Assembly (NCBI GenBank): GCA_038888615.1
Contig: JAWAID010000001.1
Location: 310,001 to 374,000, forward strand
Reading direction: 5' to 3'
DNA: 64,000 nucleotides
Source of the DNA: Candidatus Korarchaeum sp.
Lineage (GTDB): Archaea; Korarchaeota; Korarchaeia; Korarchaeales; Korarchaeaceae
Shown: in pieces, positions 9,239 to 19,741 of the stretch
Layout of the letters: every line of letters begins with the position of its first letter
Position numbering within the stretch: position 1 is the first letter of the stretch
The notes under the pieces: model-generated
Told to the model about the DNA's origin: nothing
Database searches by the model: none
The model's input: only the letters and a program-made list of their open reading frames with translations
Made by a program: the position numbers and the translations under genes

Positions 9239-9542
9239 AGCCTGCTATCCTGCTCAGAGTCTCCCTGAGGTCCCTCTCCTTCTTCTCCAAGGACTTTATA
9301 GCAGCTTCCAAGGTTTCTCTAGTGGCCTTGAGGTCGAGGAGGACGGATTCCCTGTCTCTCCTTATGTAGAGCACACCGACTCTCTCGAAGACCTCGCCAG
9401 CGTTGGGAAGGTTCTCGAGTCTCCTTATGGCTTCATCAATGGAATTATACTCGGACCTCAAGCTAGCTAACTGAACTAAGACTTGATTCAACTCGGCTAA
9501 TATCTCCTCAGCCTTGGCTTGAAGATAGTCATCTGATGACAT
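9222..9542 (-). CDS. pfdB: Prefoldin beta subunit
   Basis: Prefoldin is the jellyfish-shaped chaperone that passes unfolded protein to the thermosome. The product has two long coiled coils around a central beta hairpin (VFERVGVLYIRRDRESVL). I use ATG 9542 with GGAGGG upstream; an in-frame start at 9569 is weaker. The alpha subunit is not in the window. It overlaps the DHH gene end by 17 bases in convergent orientation. Confidence 0.85.
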   Translation of the reverse strand: MSSDDYLQAKAEEILAELNQVLVQLASLRSEYNSIDEAIRRLENLPNAGEVFERVGVLYIRRDRESVLLDLKATRETLEAAIKSLEKKERDLRETLSRIAGSTRGS

Positions 9543-9578
9543 GGTCCCTCCTGAGTTAACCCTCAACATATATAATAG

Positions 9579-10055
9579 CTACCTCTCCAACTCGATTAGG
9601 ATCCCCTGCTCCATAGCGAGGCACTCATAGTTCCCCGTGCAGCTCGGAAGATGCTTCAGTTCGTAGCTGGGAACCACCTCCGATAAAGTGAAACCCCTCA
9701 TCAGTGAGCTGATCAGAGGTTTCAAACAGTTCATAGGTTCATCGCAGTAAGAGATGAAAGCGAACTCATCGCTACTCCGAGAGATCTCCTCGATGACCTT
9801 AGATACCTCCCTTATCCCTAGTAAGCATATCCCGAGCTCATAAGCGAAGTTATCGGAGATGTTGGCCCCGTGCTGGAACGACCTGATCGCCCTCAACGCG
9901 GCCATCACCAGGTGCCTGAGGGAGTAGAAGGAGGAAGTGGGTATTATAGCCGCATTTCCCTTCAGCTTGAGAGGAGGTCCTCCCCTCAGGCCAGCTACGA
10001 TCAGGTACTTATCCCCTATCCTGAACAGCTTGGGCTCACTAGCTATGGGCAGCAT
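9579..10055 (-). CDS. Cgi121-like KEOPS subunit
   Basis: The region HGANISDNFAYELGICLLG followed by REVSKVIEEI resembles the Cgi121 core (in which a conserved Asn/Glu/Gly-rich helix contacts tRNA), and the ending ILIELER matches the family's last strand. Cgi121 binds Bud32 in KEOPS and helps recruit tRNA. Length 158 is normal. It is upstream of prefoldin beta on the same strand, 36 bases apart. The match is by pattern only; a profile search would settle it. Confidence 0.62.
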   Translation of the reverse strand: MLPIASEPKLFRIGDKYLIVAGLRGGPPLKLKGNAAIIPTSSFYSLRHLVMAALRAIRSFQHGANISDNFAYELGICLLGIREVSKVIEEISRSSDEFAFISYCDEPMNCLKPLISSLMRGFTLSEVVPSYELKHLPSCTGNYECLAMEQGILIELER

Positions 10056-10082
10056 TGATCCGAGAGATAGGTGAAAGATAAA

Positions 10083-12734
<2,652 letters not shown>

Positions 12735-14741
12735 TCAGAGCTGCTCACCGCGGATGCATTCATGGAGGTTTTCGATGAACCCCTCCGGATCTCTCAAGCC
12801 GATGAACTCGGCCAAAGCTAGGTCTAGCTCGTACCTCTCCTCAGAACCGATCTGATCCCGGATCGGCGGTAGCTTAAGTTTGAGCAACCTTTCGACTCTC
12901 TCAACGACCTTGAGGCCCATGCTTCCCGTAAAGCTGAAGTCCGGGATCGGTAGCTCCAGGTAGTCATCCTCCAGGAACCTCGTCCAAGTCTCAGATATCC
13001 TCCTCCCGAGCAGAATCAGGATCGAGATGAAGATCGTGCTATTGAACCATCCCACTAGGAGCTTATCTACCGTCTCGCTTCCGCTCCTGATTATGTAAAA
13101 GTCCTTTGAAGCTGTTGTCTCCTCCTCACTATAGTTAGCGAAGACGCTCCTGTTCCTGAATGAGATGTCCACCTTATCAGGTAGGAAGACCCTCCCGTAC
13201 GGTTTCTTAACTGATACCTGCCTCCAGACGTGGCTGTACCAACGTGGTCCCTTGCTCCTCAGGGCGGGTCCCGCTGCACCAGACTCCGAACCCCACTCCA
13301 CGTAACGCCTCAGCTCATCGGGGAGCTCTGAGATACCGAGTGGTGGGATCGATAGCATGAAGCTATCGGCTTCAATCTTTATCCTATTAGCGTATAAACT
13401 AGGCTTTCTCAATACTCTAACTAGGAAATCCTTGCTTATGACGAGTTCCTCATCCCCCCTCTTCACCAATACGGAATCATCGCTCTCCTCAACTACCCTC
13501 CAGAACCTGTTAGGCAGGAAGAAGAAATCGGGGCCATATATCTCGATCCCCCTTACTATCTTCCCTCTCAATAAATCAACCCCGTAACGCAGCTTTCCTT
13601 CCTTCAACCCTTTCTCTATCGCCTCAGTTAACATACCACTCAATTTCCTATTGAAGAAGGCGAGCCAGTTGAGGTCCAGGAAACGCGGTACATTGTGCAG
13701 ATCTACGAGCACGTTATCAGTAATGAGGGAGTCGTTGAAACGCTCATCCACCTCTATAAAGGCTGTCCTTATATAGAACTGACCTTTCGTAGCGGCGAAT
13801 ATCAATTCCTTGAACCCACTATCCTCTGAGAAGGATGTTCTAGACTTGGAGCTGATGAGAGCATGGATCCCGTACCTCTCCCTCATCAAGCGCTTGATTC
13901 CCCTACCGTAGATCGTGTAGAACGTGGATGCGGGAAGGACGGAGATGAGTAGCCCTTTCTCATTGAGGATGTAATCGCATAGGAACAGCGAGATAGCTTG
14001 AAGGCTCACCTCTCCCCTAGTCAGGTACTCCCCGTACCCTAGCTCCCTCGCTAGGGAGATCAGGAACTCCCTATACCCCTTCCCCAGGTTCCTCCATCGG
14101 GTGAACGGGGGGTTAGTGAGTACAGCATCCGCTTTCGCAAACTTCCCGTGAATGAGCTTAGGTACTAACTTGAAGGCATCCCCCACCATAACCTTCACGG
14201 AATCCCTCCTTCCGCCTAGGGAATCGAGAAGTGAGGCGTAAGCAACGAGAGCAGGTAGAGGAAGCGCCTCTATTCCCCATACACACTTAACCTTCCTCTC
14301 CCCTATCCTCCCTATCGCAGGTACTAAAGTTGAACCGGAACCGAGGAAGGGATCGGCGATAACGACTTCCTCCCTCTCGCTTAAGAGCCTTGAGCTCAGT
14401 GAGGCCATTAGATCGCTCCCCATATCTACTGTATAGTAAACCGAGAGGCCCCTCCTTAGGTCACGAGGTATCAATTTTTGGACCTTGAGTCGACATTCCT
14501 TAAGCGATATTCTCACTCCCTCGACCTCGGACTCCAGGAGCTTAACCTCCTCGGCCTCAAGTCTCGCCAGCATGGGCAGGACGGGAGCATCCCAATGGGC
14601 AAGCGATCTTATATCGTCGGAGTATCTCAGTAAGGATTTTAAGGTAGCTACCAAGATCTCAAAAGATTCGTCACTCAAAGGAGTTACGCCTAGCTTTTTT
14701 AGAATCTCTCCCCTCATGCTACTCAACCAATCCTCTGGCAT
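12735..14741 (-). CDS. Orphan N6-adenine DNA methyltransferase
   Basis: The product carries class I methyltransferase motifs in gamma-type order: ADPFLGSGSTLVPA (SAM-binding motif I, near residue 130) and VLTNPPFTRWRN (catalytic NPPF motif IV). The C-terminal half, with FFFLPNRFWRVV, KPSLYANRI and LVGWFNSTIF, resembles the target-recognition part of type I/IIG enzymes. No nuclease or DEAD/H domain is present and no restriction subunit lies next to it, so it is an orphan methylase or the remnant of a system. ATG 14741 has GGAGGGTGA upstream; GTG 14753 is an alternative. Confidence 0.85.
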   Translation of the reverse strand: MPEDWLSSMRGEILKKLGVTPLSDESFEILVATLKSLLRYSDDIRSLAHWDAPVLPMLARLEAEEVKLLESEVEGVRISLKECRLKVQKLIPRDLRRGLSVYYTVDMGSDLMASLSSRLLSEREEVVIADPFLGSGSTLVPAIGRIGERKVKCVWGIEALPLPALVAYASLLDSLGGRRDSVKVMVGDAFKLVPKLIHGKFAKADAVLTNPPFTRWRNLGKGYREFLISLARELGYGEYLTRGEVSLQAISLFLCDYILNEKGLLISVLPASTFYTIYGRGIKRLMRERYGIHALISSKSRTSFSEDSGFKELIFAATKGQFYIRTAFIEVDERFNDSLITDNVLVDLHNVPRFLDLNWLAFFNRKLSGMLTEAIEKGLKEGKLRYGVDLLRGKIVRGIEIYGPDFFFLPNRFWRVVEESDDSVLVKRGDEELVISKDFLVRVLRKPSLYANRIKIEADSFMLSIPPLGISELPDELRRYVEWGSESGAAGPALRSKGPRWYSHVWRQVSVKKPYGRVFLPDKVDISFRNRSVFANYSEEETTASKDFYIIRSGSETVDKLLVGWFNSTIFISILILLGRRISETWTRFLEDDYLELPIPDFSFTGSMGLKVVERVERLLKLKLPPIRDQIGSEERYELDLALAEFIGLRDPEGFIENLHECIRGEQL

Positions 14742-14832
14742 GATGCTTTTCACCCTCCCTACGCGACCGCTTGAGTTTGGTTATCCATACAAGTAGGGGG
14801 TTCAGTATTCAGATCAGTACGATCTCAGGGTG

Positions 14833-15167
14833 GGGTTCTGGGCTAAGTATGGATAAGTATCCATACTTAGCCCTTGGGACTCACCAGCCTCCCGATTATC
14901 GGCCCCCATCAGGGCAAACCCGCTCCGAGCCCTCATCAGCTCTGAAGAGCCTAGGGCTTAGAGAAAGACCCTCCATCTGAATGCAGCATTTAGCTGCCTA
15001 TCCTCAACCCGTAGCTCCTTTCGGGGCATTGACCATCCCACATCCGGAGCATAGGGTTGAGTCACCTGCACCCCCCATCTTCTTATTAGTCTTTTTAAAA
15101 ACTATCCCATCTACCTTCATATTTCTATACTTAGACCTACCTATCTTGGAACTGCTGATGACGGCGA
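14833..15167 (-). mobile_element. Shrunken IS605/IS1341-type element (copy B): left end, tnpB scrap, omega-RNA-like right end
   Basis: Read on the minus strand, the left end (CGCCGTCATCAGCAGTTCC, 15167 down) is followed by an internal deletion, then the broken zinc-ribbon tail of TnpB (AATGCCCCGAAAGG at about 15025; DRQLNAAF near 14990). After the lost stop codon region comes about 120 bases almost identical to copies at 16.5 and 53.4 kb, and a 16-bp terminal palindrome at 14840-14873. The element ends near 14833 at CAGAACCCC. Transposase TnpA is absent. Confidence 0.8.
14840..14873. repeat. Perfect terminal palindrome of element B
   Basis: Two 16-base arms (GGGCTAAGTATGGATA and its complement) are separated by two bases. 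It sits just inside the right boundary, where IS200/IS605 elements carry the hairpin recognised by TnpA. Copy D has an imperfect version and copy A a different sequence that still folds. Confidence 0.85.
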
Positions 15168-15335
15168 CTATCGGAGGAAGGGATTACTTTCGATAATTTT
15201 GTACGTTGTGATATCATTGAAAAATGAGTTGAATGCGGTTTCATCAACTCTCGCTCAGAGCGTTAGCGATCACAATAATGTTTCACTCAGCGATCCCTTA
15301 CGGAGAACTCCCGTTCACCTATTTATCGCAGTTAA

Positions 15336-15524
15336 TTACCCACATCTCCCCACCCTCATATTCTCCTTTAATTTTTTCGGACTCAATTCAGCTGCTTGGG
15401 CTTCCTCTTCCGTGCCTCTCATTCTCATTGCCTTGAGTTGAAAAAGGTAGATTACTAGCTTCAGCCTCTCATCGATCTCCTTCAGTAGGTCTTCGATCAT
15501 CCTGTTCACTGCCTCCTCACTCAT
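15336..15524 (-). CDS. Small helical protein, paralog of its upstream neighbour
   Basis: The product (62 residues from ATG 15524) starts MSEEAVNRMIEDLLKEIDE and continues RLKLVIYLFQLKAMRMRG. This pattern repeats that of the neighbour at 15517-15717 (VNERIRSLLERI, then KLKYLLFLYQLR), so the two are probably duplicated genes. Start and upstream stop overlap by eight bases. No known family is recognised; small paired helical proteins of this kind might be antitoxin-like or complex subunits, which is a guess. Confidence 0.6.
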   Translation of the reverse strand: MSEEAVNRMIEDLLKEIDERLKLVIYLFQLKAMRMRGTEEEAQAAELSPKKLKENMRVGRCG

Positions 15525-15717
15525 CGACCTCCACCTCCCCTGAGTCAATCGATTCTATCAACCCAATCAGCTCCTCTAAACGCATCCTCTCCGGTATTCT
15601 TAGCTGATAGAGGAAGAGTAAGTACTTAAGCTTCCTCTCTATCCTCTCCAACAGGCTCCTGATCCTTTCATTCACCGGCTCCCCTGCCACTACTACCGCT
15701 TCCCCTACTGTGATCAT
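15517..15717 (-). CDS. Small helical protein, paralog of its downstream neighbour
   Basis: The 66-residue product has the core VNERIRSLLERIERKLKYLL followed by FLYQLRIPERM and an acidic tail (ESIDSGEVEVDE). ATG 15717 is preceded by GGAAGGTGAG overlapping the stop of the upstream gene. It is predicted all-helical, with a hydrophobic face LLFLYQL. It lies between two TnpB element remnants. Function unknown. Confidence 0.62.
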   Translation of the reverse strand: MITVGEAVVVAGEPVNERIRSLLERIERKLKYLLFLYQLRIPERMRLEELIGLIESIDSGEVEVDE

Positions 15718-15721
15718 ATGC

Positions 15722-15940
15722 TCACCTTCCCAACATTGGTTCGGAAGATGAGATCTCGCAAAGGTTCATCCTCCTATGTGGGTTATGAGTGAAGCAATTC
15801 AACGTGAAAGTCTCTGTCCTGACTCCCATGTCCTCCTCGATGGGATCCTCACTACGATCTGCTGTTTTCACATTCTCACCTTCACCTGATGGGAAAAGGG
15901 GGTTGAAAGCCACGGACTCGGTCGGTACCATGCCTGTCAT
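15722..15940 (-). CDS. Small unknown protein leading a three-gene cassette
   Basis: The 72-residue product (MTGMVPTESVAFNP start) has no recognised motif; the C-terminal part holds CFTHNPHRRMNLCEIS with two Cys and two His, which might bind a metal. A TATA-like AAATTTATAAAG at 15967-15980 lies about 30 bases upstream, so ATG 15940 or ATG 15931 (with GAGGATGA) could be near-leaderless starts. Its stop abuts the ribosome-binding site of the next gene. Reality of the gene is supported by promoter and spacing, not by homology. Confidence 0.45.
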   Translation of the reverse strand: MTGMVPTESVAFNPLFPSGEGENVKTADRSEDPIEEDMGVRTETFTLNCFTHNPHRRMNLCEISSSEPMLGR

Positions 15941-15966
15941 CCTCTAACACATCTACGGGGGGTATT

Positions 15967-15980
15967 TCTTTATAAATTTT
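15967..15980 (-). promoter_or_regulatory. TATA box of the three-gene small-protein cassette
   Basis: On the minus strand the sequence AAAATTTATAAAG is a good archaeal TATA box. A transcription start about 25 bases downstream would fall at roughly 15945, just before the first ATG at 15940. Confidence 0.6.
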
Positions 15981-16304
15981 TCTCTAAATTCGCATTAGAT
16001 GTCGAAATTAACAATCAAAACGCGTATAATACTGAAGGTAATAACAAAATAATTGGCAATTGTGGCACATAATTACAGAGATTGAAGAAGATGTGTGAGC
16101 AAGGACACTAACCGAAGACAATGAGAGGGTCTGAGCGCTGGTCGTAAACAAAGATGATGAAGGAGCTATTAAATACAGACAGTAGCGCTAACTGAAGTTA
16201 AGAGGACAATGACCTGAACGGTGGGAGCGACATACAAATAGAGGTAATCAAGGGAGAGGTTCTGAACTACATAGCTATGTAGCTCCTGAGATAGTAGGTA
16301 GTCC
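15981..16304. other. Gene-free stretch with a short palindrome
   Basis: No complete gene is seen. The segment ends with a possible fragment reading KGEVLNYIAM before a stop at about 16281. The palindrome CTACATAG/CTATGTAG lies at 16267-16282 within it (slightly longer imperfect arms 16264-16285). It could be a scrap of a coding sequence or an element end. Confidence 0.4.
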
Positions 16305-16375
16305 CCTCCTATCGGATCAGAATCGCTTTTGACTCATAAGTTCCTTGAAGAACCTTAAGCTTGAAGTAAGACTTC

Positions 16376-16684
16376 CGCCCTCGCAGCAGTTTCAGAATAG
16401 ATAGATTTGAATAGACATAGGGGGCTGTCGAGCGTGGTGATCCTCAACCCTACGAGTAAAAGATGCTCCAGATGTGGGATGATCAATGCCCCGAAGGGAG
16501 CTTAAGAATGCGGGTTGATAGGCAGCTAAATGCTGCATTCAGATGGAGGGTCTTTCTCTAAGCACTAGGCTCTTCAGAGCTGATGAGGGCTCGGAGCGGG
16601 TTCGCCCTGACGGGGGCCGATGATAAAGAGGCTGGTGGGCCCCAAGAGCTGCGTGAGTCTATAAGACTACTTAGCTCAGAACCC
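16376..16684 (+). mobile_element. Shrunken IS605/IS1341-type element (copy A)
   Basis: The left end CGCCCTCGCAGCAGTTTC (16376 on) matches copies B and D. An internal deletion removes most of tnpB. What remains reads TSKRCSRCGMINAPKGA (16457-16504), a stop and frameshift, then DRQLNAAFRWR, the zinc-ribbon tail of TnpB, with the stop at about 16559. The following 120 bases are the conserved right end. The terminal hairpin here has a different sequence (AGTCT-ATA-AGACT within GAGCT/AGCTC) but still folds. The boundary is fixed by the empty site at 19341-19347. Confidence 0.85.
16560..16684 (+). ncRNA. Omega-RNA-like scaffold of element A (orphan)
   Basis: This stretch after the tnpB stop is nearly identical to the minus-strand segments at 14834-14960 and 53312-53440, including GCTCGGAGCGGGTT, GGGGGCCGAT and AGGCTG. 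The small hairpin GCTCT/AGAGC is replaced in copy D by AGCTC/GAGCT, a compensated change. In TnpB systems the guide RNA comes from the 3' end of tnpB and the right end, with the guide just outside. Here the guide would begin near AAAGATATAC. Expression is not shown. Confidence 0.55.
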
Positions 16685-16811
16685 CAAAGATATACTTCCT
16701 TTATTTACCATTCACACCATAGTACTTCTCTGGGATCATCACGACCCTCTATCTTAGAGCGGCTGACGGGTATGCTTCACGACGGAATGATTGGGACTGC
16801 TCGGTGAAAAT

Positions 16812-16840
16812 TTGTCCGGAAACAAAACGTTTCCGGACAA
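16812..16840 (-). terminator. Strong hairpin just after the secreted-protein gene
   Basis: Twelve-base arms (TTGTCCGGAAAC and its complement) enclose a 5-base loop, two bases past the stop codon of the gene that ends at 16843. The hairpin is absent in the sister repeat copy (only GGTTTCCGGTCAAC remains at about 19466). It could act as a 3' processing or termination signal, or be an element end. Confidence 0.5.
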
Positions 16841-16842
16841 CT

Positions 16843-18261
16843 CTATGGCCTGCGTTCAGGTAATTCATCTATCAGAACGACTTCCTTGACTCCACTGAGG
16901 ATGGTCTTCAGCTTAATCAATTCAAATTCATCTATACCCGAGAGCTTGGCTATATACATTAAGGATTCCCAAGGTTCCCCGCTGGAGACACCACCAACTA
17001 CGTACACATGATCAGCGAATATGATTCTCCTAACATCAACGTAAGGATCAAGATGCGTATTATAGTACAGGGTCTCAACGCGATCCCCCTCTATCCTCAC
17101 TAGGAATGGGTACCTCACCTCGGCCATCGGATTCATCGTGCCGAAAGCATAAATAACGTTTCCTTCGGACTGCGCACTATTTAGGAAGCATGGTTCGAAA
17201 CCAGGTAACCATCCCCTCCATCCGGGATCCACGTGATCGGCTAAATTCATTTCCCTTGTTATATTTCCCTCCTCGCTTAAGAAAGTGAGGATGCAAGGAC
17301 CCCTCATTCCCACTAATAAGATCTCGTTACCGCTTCTAGTGAGCCCCCCTCCTTCAATGAAGTAAGGGCCTATCTTAACGCTCTTGTAGAACAACCTCCT
17401 ACCTTCGAGGTCCACAGCCGCGATCCTCATCTCCTCGTGAGGTATGGGGCACCTCCTTTCAGTTAGATTGCACACTTCAGGTTTATCGTACCATAACAAG
17501 TAGATCTTCCCATCAATGTACTCGAGATTGGGGAAGCCGCAGGTCGACTCATACCACGATATGTTGAACTTGTCACCTACGGTGGCCGCAGGTCCCCCCG
17601 TCTCCTCCCTATCTATCACTTTAACAGACATTAAGATCTTCCCATCGCCACTTATCCTATCCAAGTAGTAGTCCCCTTCTTTATACTCCAAAGCGTATAT
17701 AGAGCTGTTTATCAACTCAAAATCAGTGAAGTTACCGCTTAATTCCCATAGGACGCTCAGATCGCTATTATACATAATGAGACCTCCTGGTGCCGCGTTA
17801 TACAAATCGTAGTAACACCAAGCCTTCATTAATAAGAATCTCGATTCGTTGAACTTCTGGGGCTTAATAGGTCTATGATGGTAGTCTAGCTTCACATAGT
17901 AGAGAGGGGTTAAGTTACCGTCAAGCATTAGAATGAGGTGTATATCCCTTATATCGACGGGCTGTATATCTCTTATATCAACGGGCAACTCAGTAATTTC
18001 CTCTGAGTATCTAACCATAGAGTAGCAGAAAGAATATATCCTATCTCCCATCTTGATCAAGTTATAGCAATACTCATTGGAGCCCCTTCTAGGCTCATAC
18101 TCCATGATTACAGCTTCTCTCTTAACTGAGGGTTGTTCACCCCTTTTAGACAACTCCTCAGCCACTTTCTCCTGCCGGGGCTTTCCTCCCGATAGAAAGA
18201 CTATTAAAACGGCTAGGGACAGTATGATTAGGATTAAGAGTATGACTCTTATCCTTATCAT
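16843..18261 (-). CDS. Secreted or membrane-anchored protein, propeller-like, unknown
   Basis: The product begins with a signal anchor (MIRIRVILLILIILSLAVLIVFLSG), followed by about 445 residues outside the cell. Repeated blocks of the type GKIYLLWYD, NEILLVGM, NVIYAFGTM and DHVYVVGGV suggest a beta-propeller. Several Cys pairs (CYYDLY, CGFPN, CNLTERRC, CILTF, CFLN) and N-glycosylation sequons (NLT, NFT, NIS, NIT) fit an exported protein. An in-frame duplication PVDIRDI occurs twice in a row. The divergent neighbour is also secreted. Function unknown. Confidence 0.75.
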   Translation of the reverse strand: MIRIRVILLILIILSLAVLIVFLSGGKPRQEKVAEELSKRGEQPSVKREAVIMEYEPRRGSNEYCYNLIKMGDRIYSFCYSMVRYSEEITELPVDIRDIQPVDIRDIHLILMLDGNLTPLYYVKLDYHHRPIKPQKFNESRFLLMKAWCYYDLYNAAPGGLIMYNSDLSVLWELSGNFTDFELINSSIYALEYKEGDYYLDRISGDGKILMSVKVIDREETGGPAATVGDKFNISWYESTCGFPNLEYIDGKIYLLWYDKPEVCNLTERRCPIPHEEMRIAAVDLEGRRLFYKSVKIGPYFIEGGGLTRSGNEILLVGMRGPCILTFLSEEGNITREMNLADHVDPGWRGWLPGFEPCFLNSAQSEGNVIYAFGTMNPMAEVRYPFLVRIEGDRVETLYYNTHLDPYVDVRRIIFADHVYVVGGVSSGEPWESLMYIAKLSGIDEFELIKLKTILSGVKEVVLIDELPERRP

Positions 18262-18376
18262 CGAGTTATTAATAAGTAGTTTCTTATAAAAGTTCTACGT
18301 CAAGAGCTATATATATACGCTGATTACATGAAAAACCATAAAAAATATAACTATTATACCCCACTTCGGTGATTCC

Positions 18377-19177
18377 GTGAGTTTCATGAGAGCGCTTCTA
18401 TTAACTATCTCGACGGTATTATTGCTAACGGCTAACTGTCTCAGTTTATCGGCACAACCCGAACCTCAAGTAGATAAGGCACTACTAGAGGAGATGGAGA
18501 GGATAGAGAGGGATGTTGAGGAGTACTTAAAGGAGCATCCAATAGAGCTCATATGCGAGTACAGCTCCACCAAGAGCTCCTGCGATAAACTGACTGACCT
18601 CTACTACGATTCCTCATGGCATCGTATCTACGCGACTAACGGTGATAGACTCTGGTTCGGAAAGGTATCGTCAGCCACATTTAAGGCGACTTACTTCTCC
18701 GTGTTCAGCTCGAACGGTAGATGTTTAAACTGCGATCGTGACATTCAGACACTCAGAGACTGGAAAAGCCTGGATTGGATAAAAGATTACGTCATCCGTA
18801 GATATGCCTCCCAAGATTGGAAGAGGATACACGTCAAGTACTTCATACAAGCTAAAGTGACTAACTTCATAAAGAAGGGCACATCCGTAGTTTATCTAAC
18901 TAACCAGTATTACGCTGAGCTCTGGAGCGAAGCCAATTATGATAGGGATTGGGGTTGGGTGAGTAAGTACGGCTACCCCGATGAGCCATACGGTGGGAGA
19001 GATAAAATACTGAACAAAGCTGTTTACGTGAGTGTTGGATGCCCTTACCACAAGCAGTTCCCAACGTATCACTGTAGGAGCTTCGGCCATCCCGATGTGA
19101 TCACGCTCTGCTCCAACTTCCTACACCAGTTCCTCATACTGAGCTCTAGTTACTCCGTATCCGTGAGGGGAGGTTGA
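18377..19177 (+). CDS. Secreted protein of unknown function
   Basis: An N-terminal signal peptide (MRALLLTISTVLLLTANCLSLSA) is followed by a helix with acidic repeats (EEMERIERDVEEYL) and a body rich in Trp, Tyr and Cys (CLNCDRD, CPYHKQFPTYHC, LCSNF). GTG 18377 has GGTGA five bases upstream; ATG 18386 is an alternative. It is transcribed away from the other secreted-protein gene, sharing a 115-base intergenic region with TATA-like stretches. No family recognised. Confidence 0.7.
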   Translation: MSFMRALLLTISTVLLLTANCLSLSAQPEPQVDKALLEEMERIERDVEEYLKEHPIELICEYSSTKSSCDKLTDLYYDSSWHRIYATNGDRLWFGKVSSATFKATYFSVFSSNGRCLNCDRDIQTLRDWKSLDWIKDYVIRRYASQDWKRIHVKYFIQAKVTNFIKKGTSVVYLTNQYYAELWSEANYDRDWGWVSKYGYPDEPYGGRDKILNKAVYVSVGCPYHKQFPTYHCRSFGHPDVITLCSNFLHQFLILSSSYSVSVRGG

Positions 19178-19271
19178 AACACCCCTAGGAATCTTACTTA
19201 ACTCTTCAAATTTCCCACCCACTTGATTTTTGATGGGATTCCGAGACTTTATCCCACCGCATTGACGCAGA

Positions 19272-19493
19272 CCCTCTTATCGGATCAAAATAGCTTTTGA
19301 CTCATGAGCTCTTGGAGAACCTTGAGCTTGAAGTAGGACTCCCAACTAAAGATATACTTCATATTTACCATTCACACCGTAGTCAGGGGTCATCACGATC
19401 CTCTATCTTAGAGCGGCTGACGAGTATGTTTCACGACGGGACAGTTAGCGCTGCTCGGTAGAACGGTTTCCGGTCAACTCTATGGCCTCTGTT
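19272..19493. repeat. Long direct repeat, copy 2 (empty site for element A)
   Basis: This copy aligns with 16305-16866 without the 310-base TnpB-derived element. The junction reads GGACTCCCAACTAAAGATAT at 19336-19355. Its right edge matches the last bases of the gene at 16843 (AGAGGCCATAG on the minus strand), but upstream of that no similarity to the gene remains. Confidence 0.8.
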
Positions 19494-19741
19494 CAGATGA
19501 CCTCCTCCCTGCCCTCAGGTGCTATCCCTGGGGCGAGAGACCGCATTTCTCAGGTTCACATCCCTCATCTTCATAGCCGTGGGCCACATCCTGTGGTGCG
19601 AGCTTCTGCCTATAGCTCCATCCAGCGCATCTGAATACCCACTCGGGCCTTCACCGCACACAAACATCGTGGGTAGGCTCTAATAATGTGAATACAATCT
19701 TATGAACTTTCATGAAATCAAGAACTACTGGCAATAACTTC
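19494..19741. other. Gene-free stretch beside repeat copy 2
   Basis: No gene is recognised. On the minus strand one frame is open from about 19664 to 19510 without a recognisable motif. It may be decayed sequence that once followed the repeat. The last 60 bases are A/T-rich and could contain the promoter of the former mnt gene. Confidence 0.4.

Larger units (their letters stand above)
16305..16866. repeat. Long direct repeat, copy 1 (interrupted by element A)
   Basis: The outer parts 16305-16375 and 16685-16866 match 19272-19493 in the same orientation (shared anchors: ATCGGATCA, TTTTGACTCAT, AAAGATATACTTC, ATTTACCATTCACACC, CTATCTTAGAGCGGCTGACG). Element A is inserted in this copy only. The right edge of the repeat coincides with the 3' end of the gene at 16843-18261. 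What the repeat itself encodes is not recognised. Confidence 0.8.

Noticed and set aside
16153-16220. ATGATGA ... CTGA ... AATGA ... CTGA pattern suggesting a C/D RNA
   Set aside because: The C to D' distance of about 29 bases is too long, there is no closing stem, and the region is decayed.
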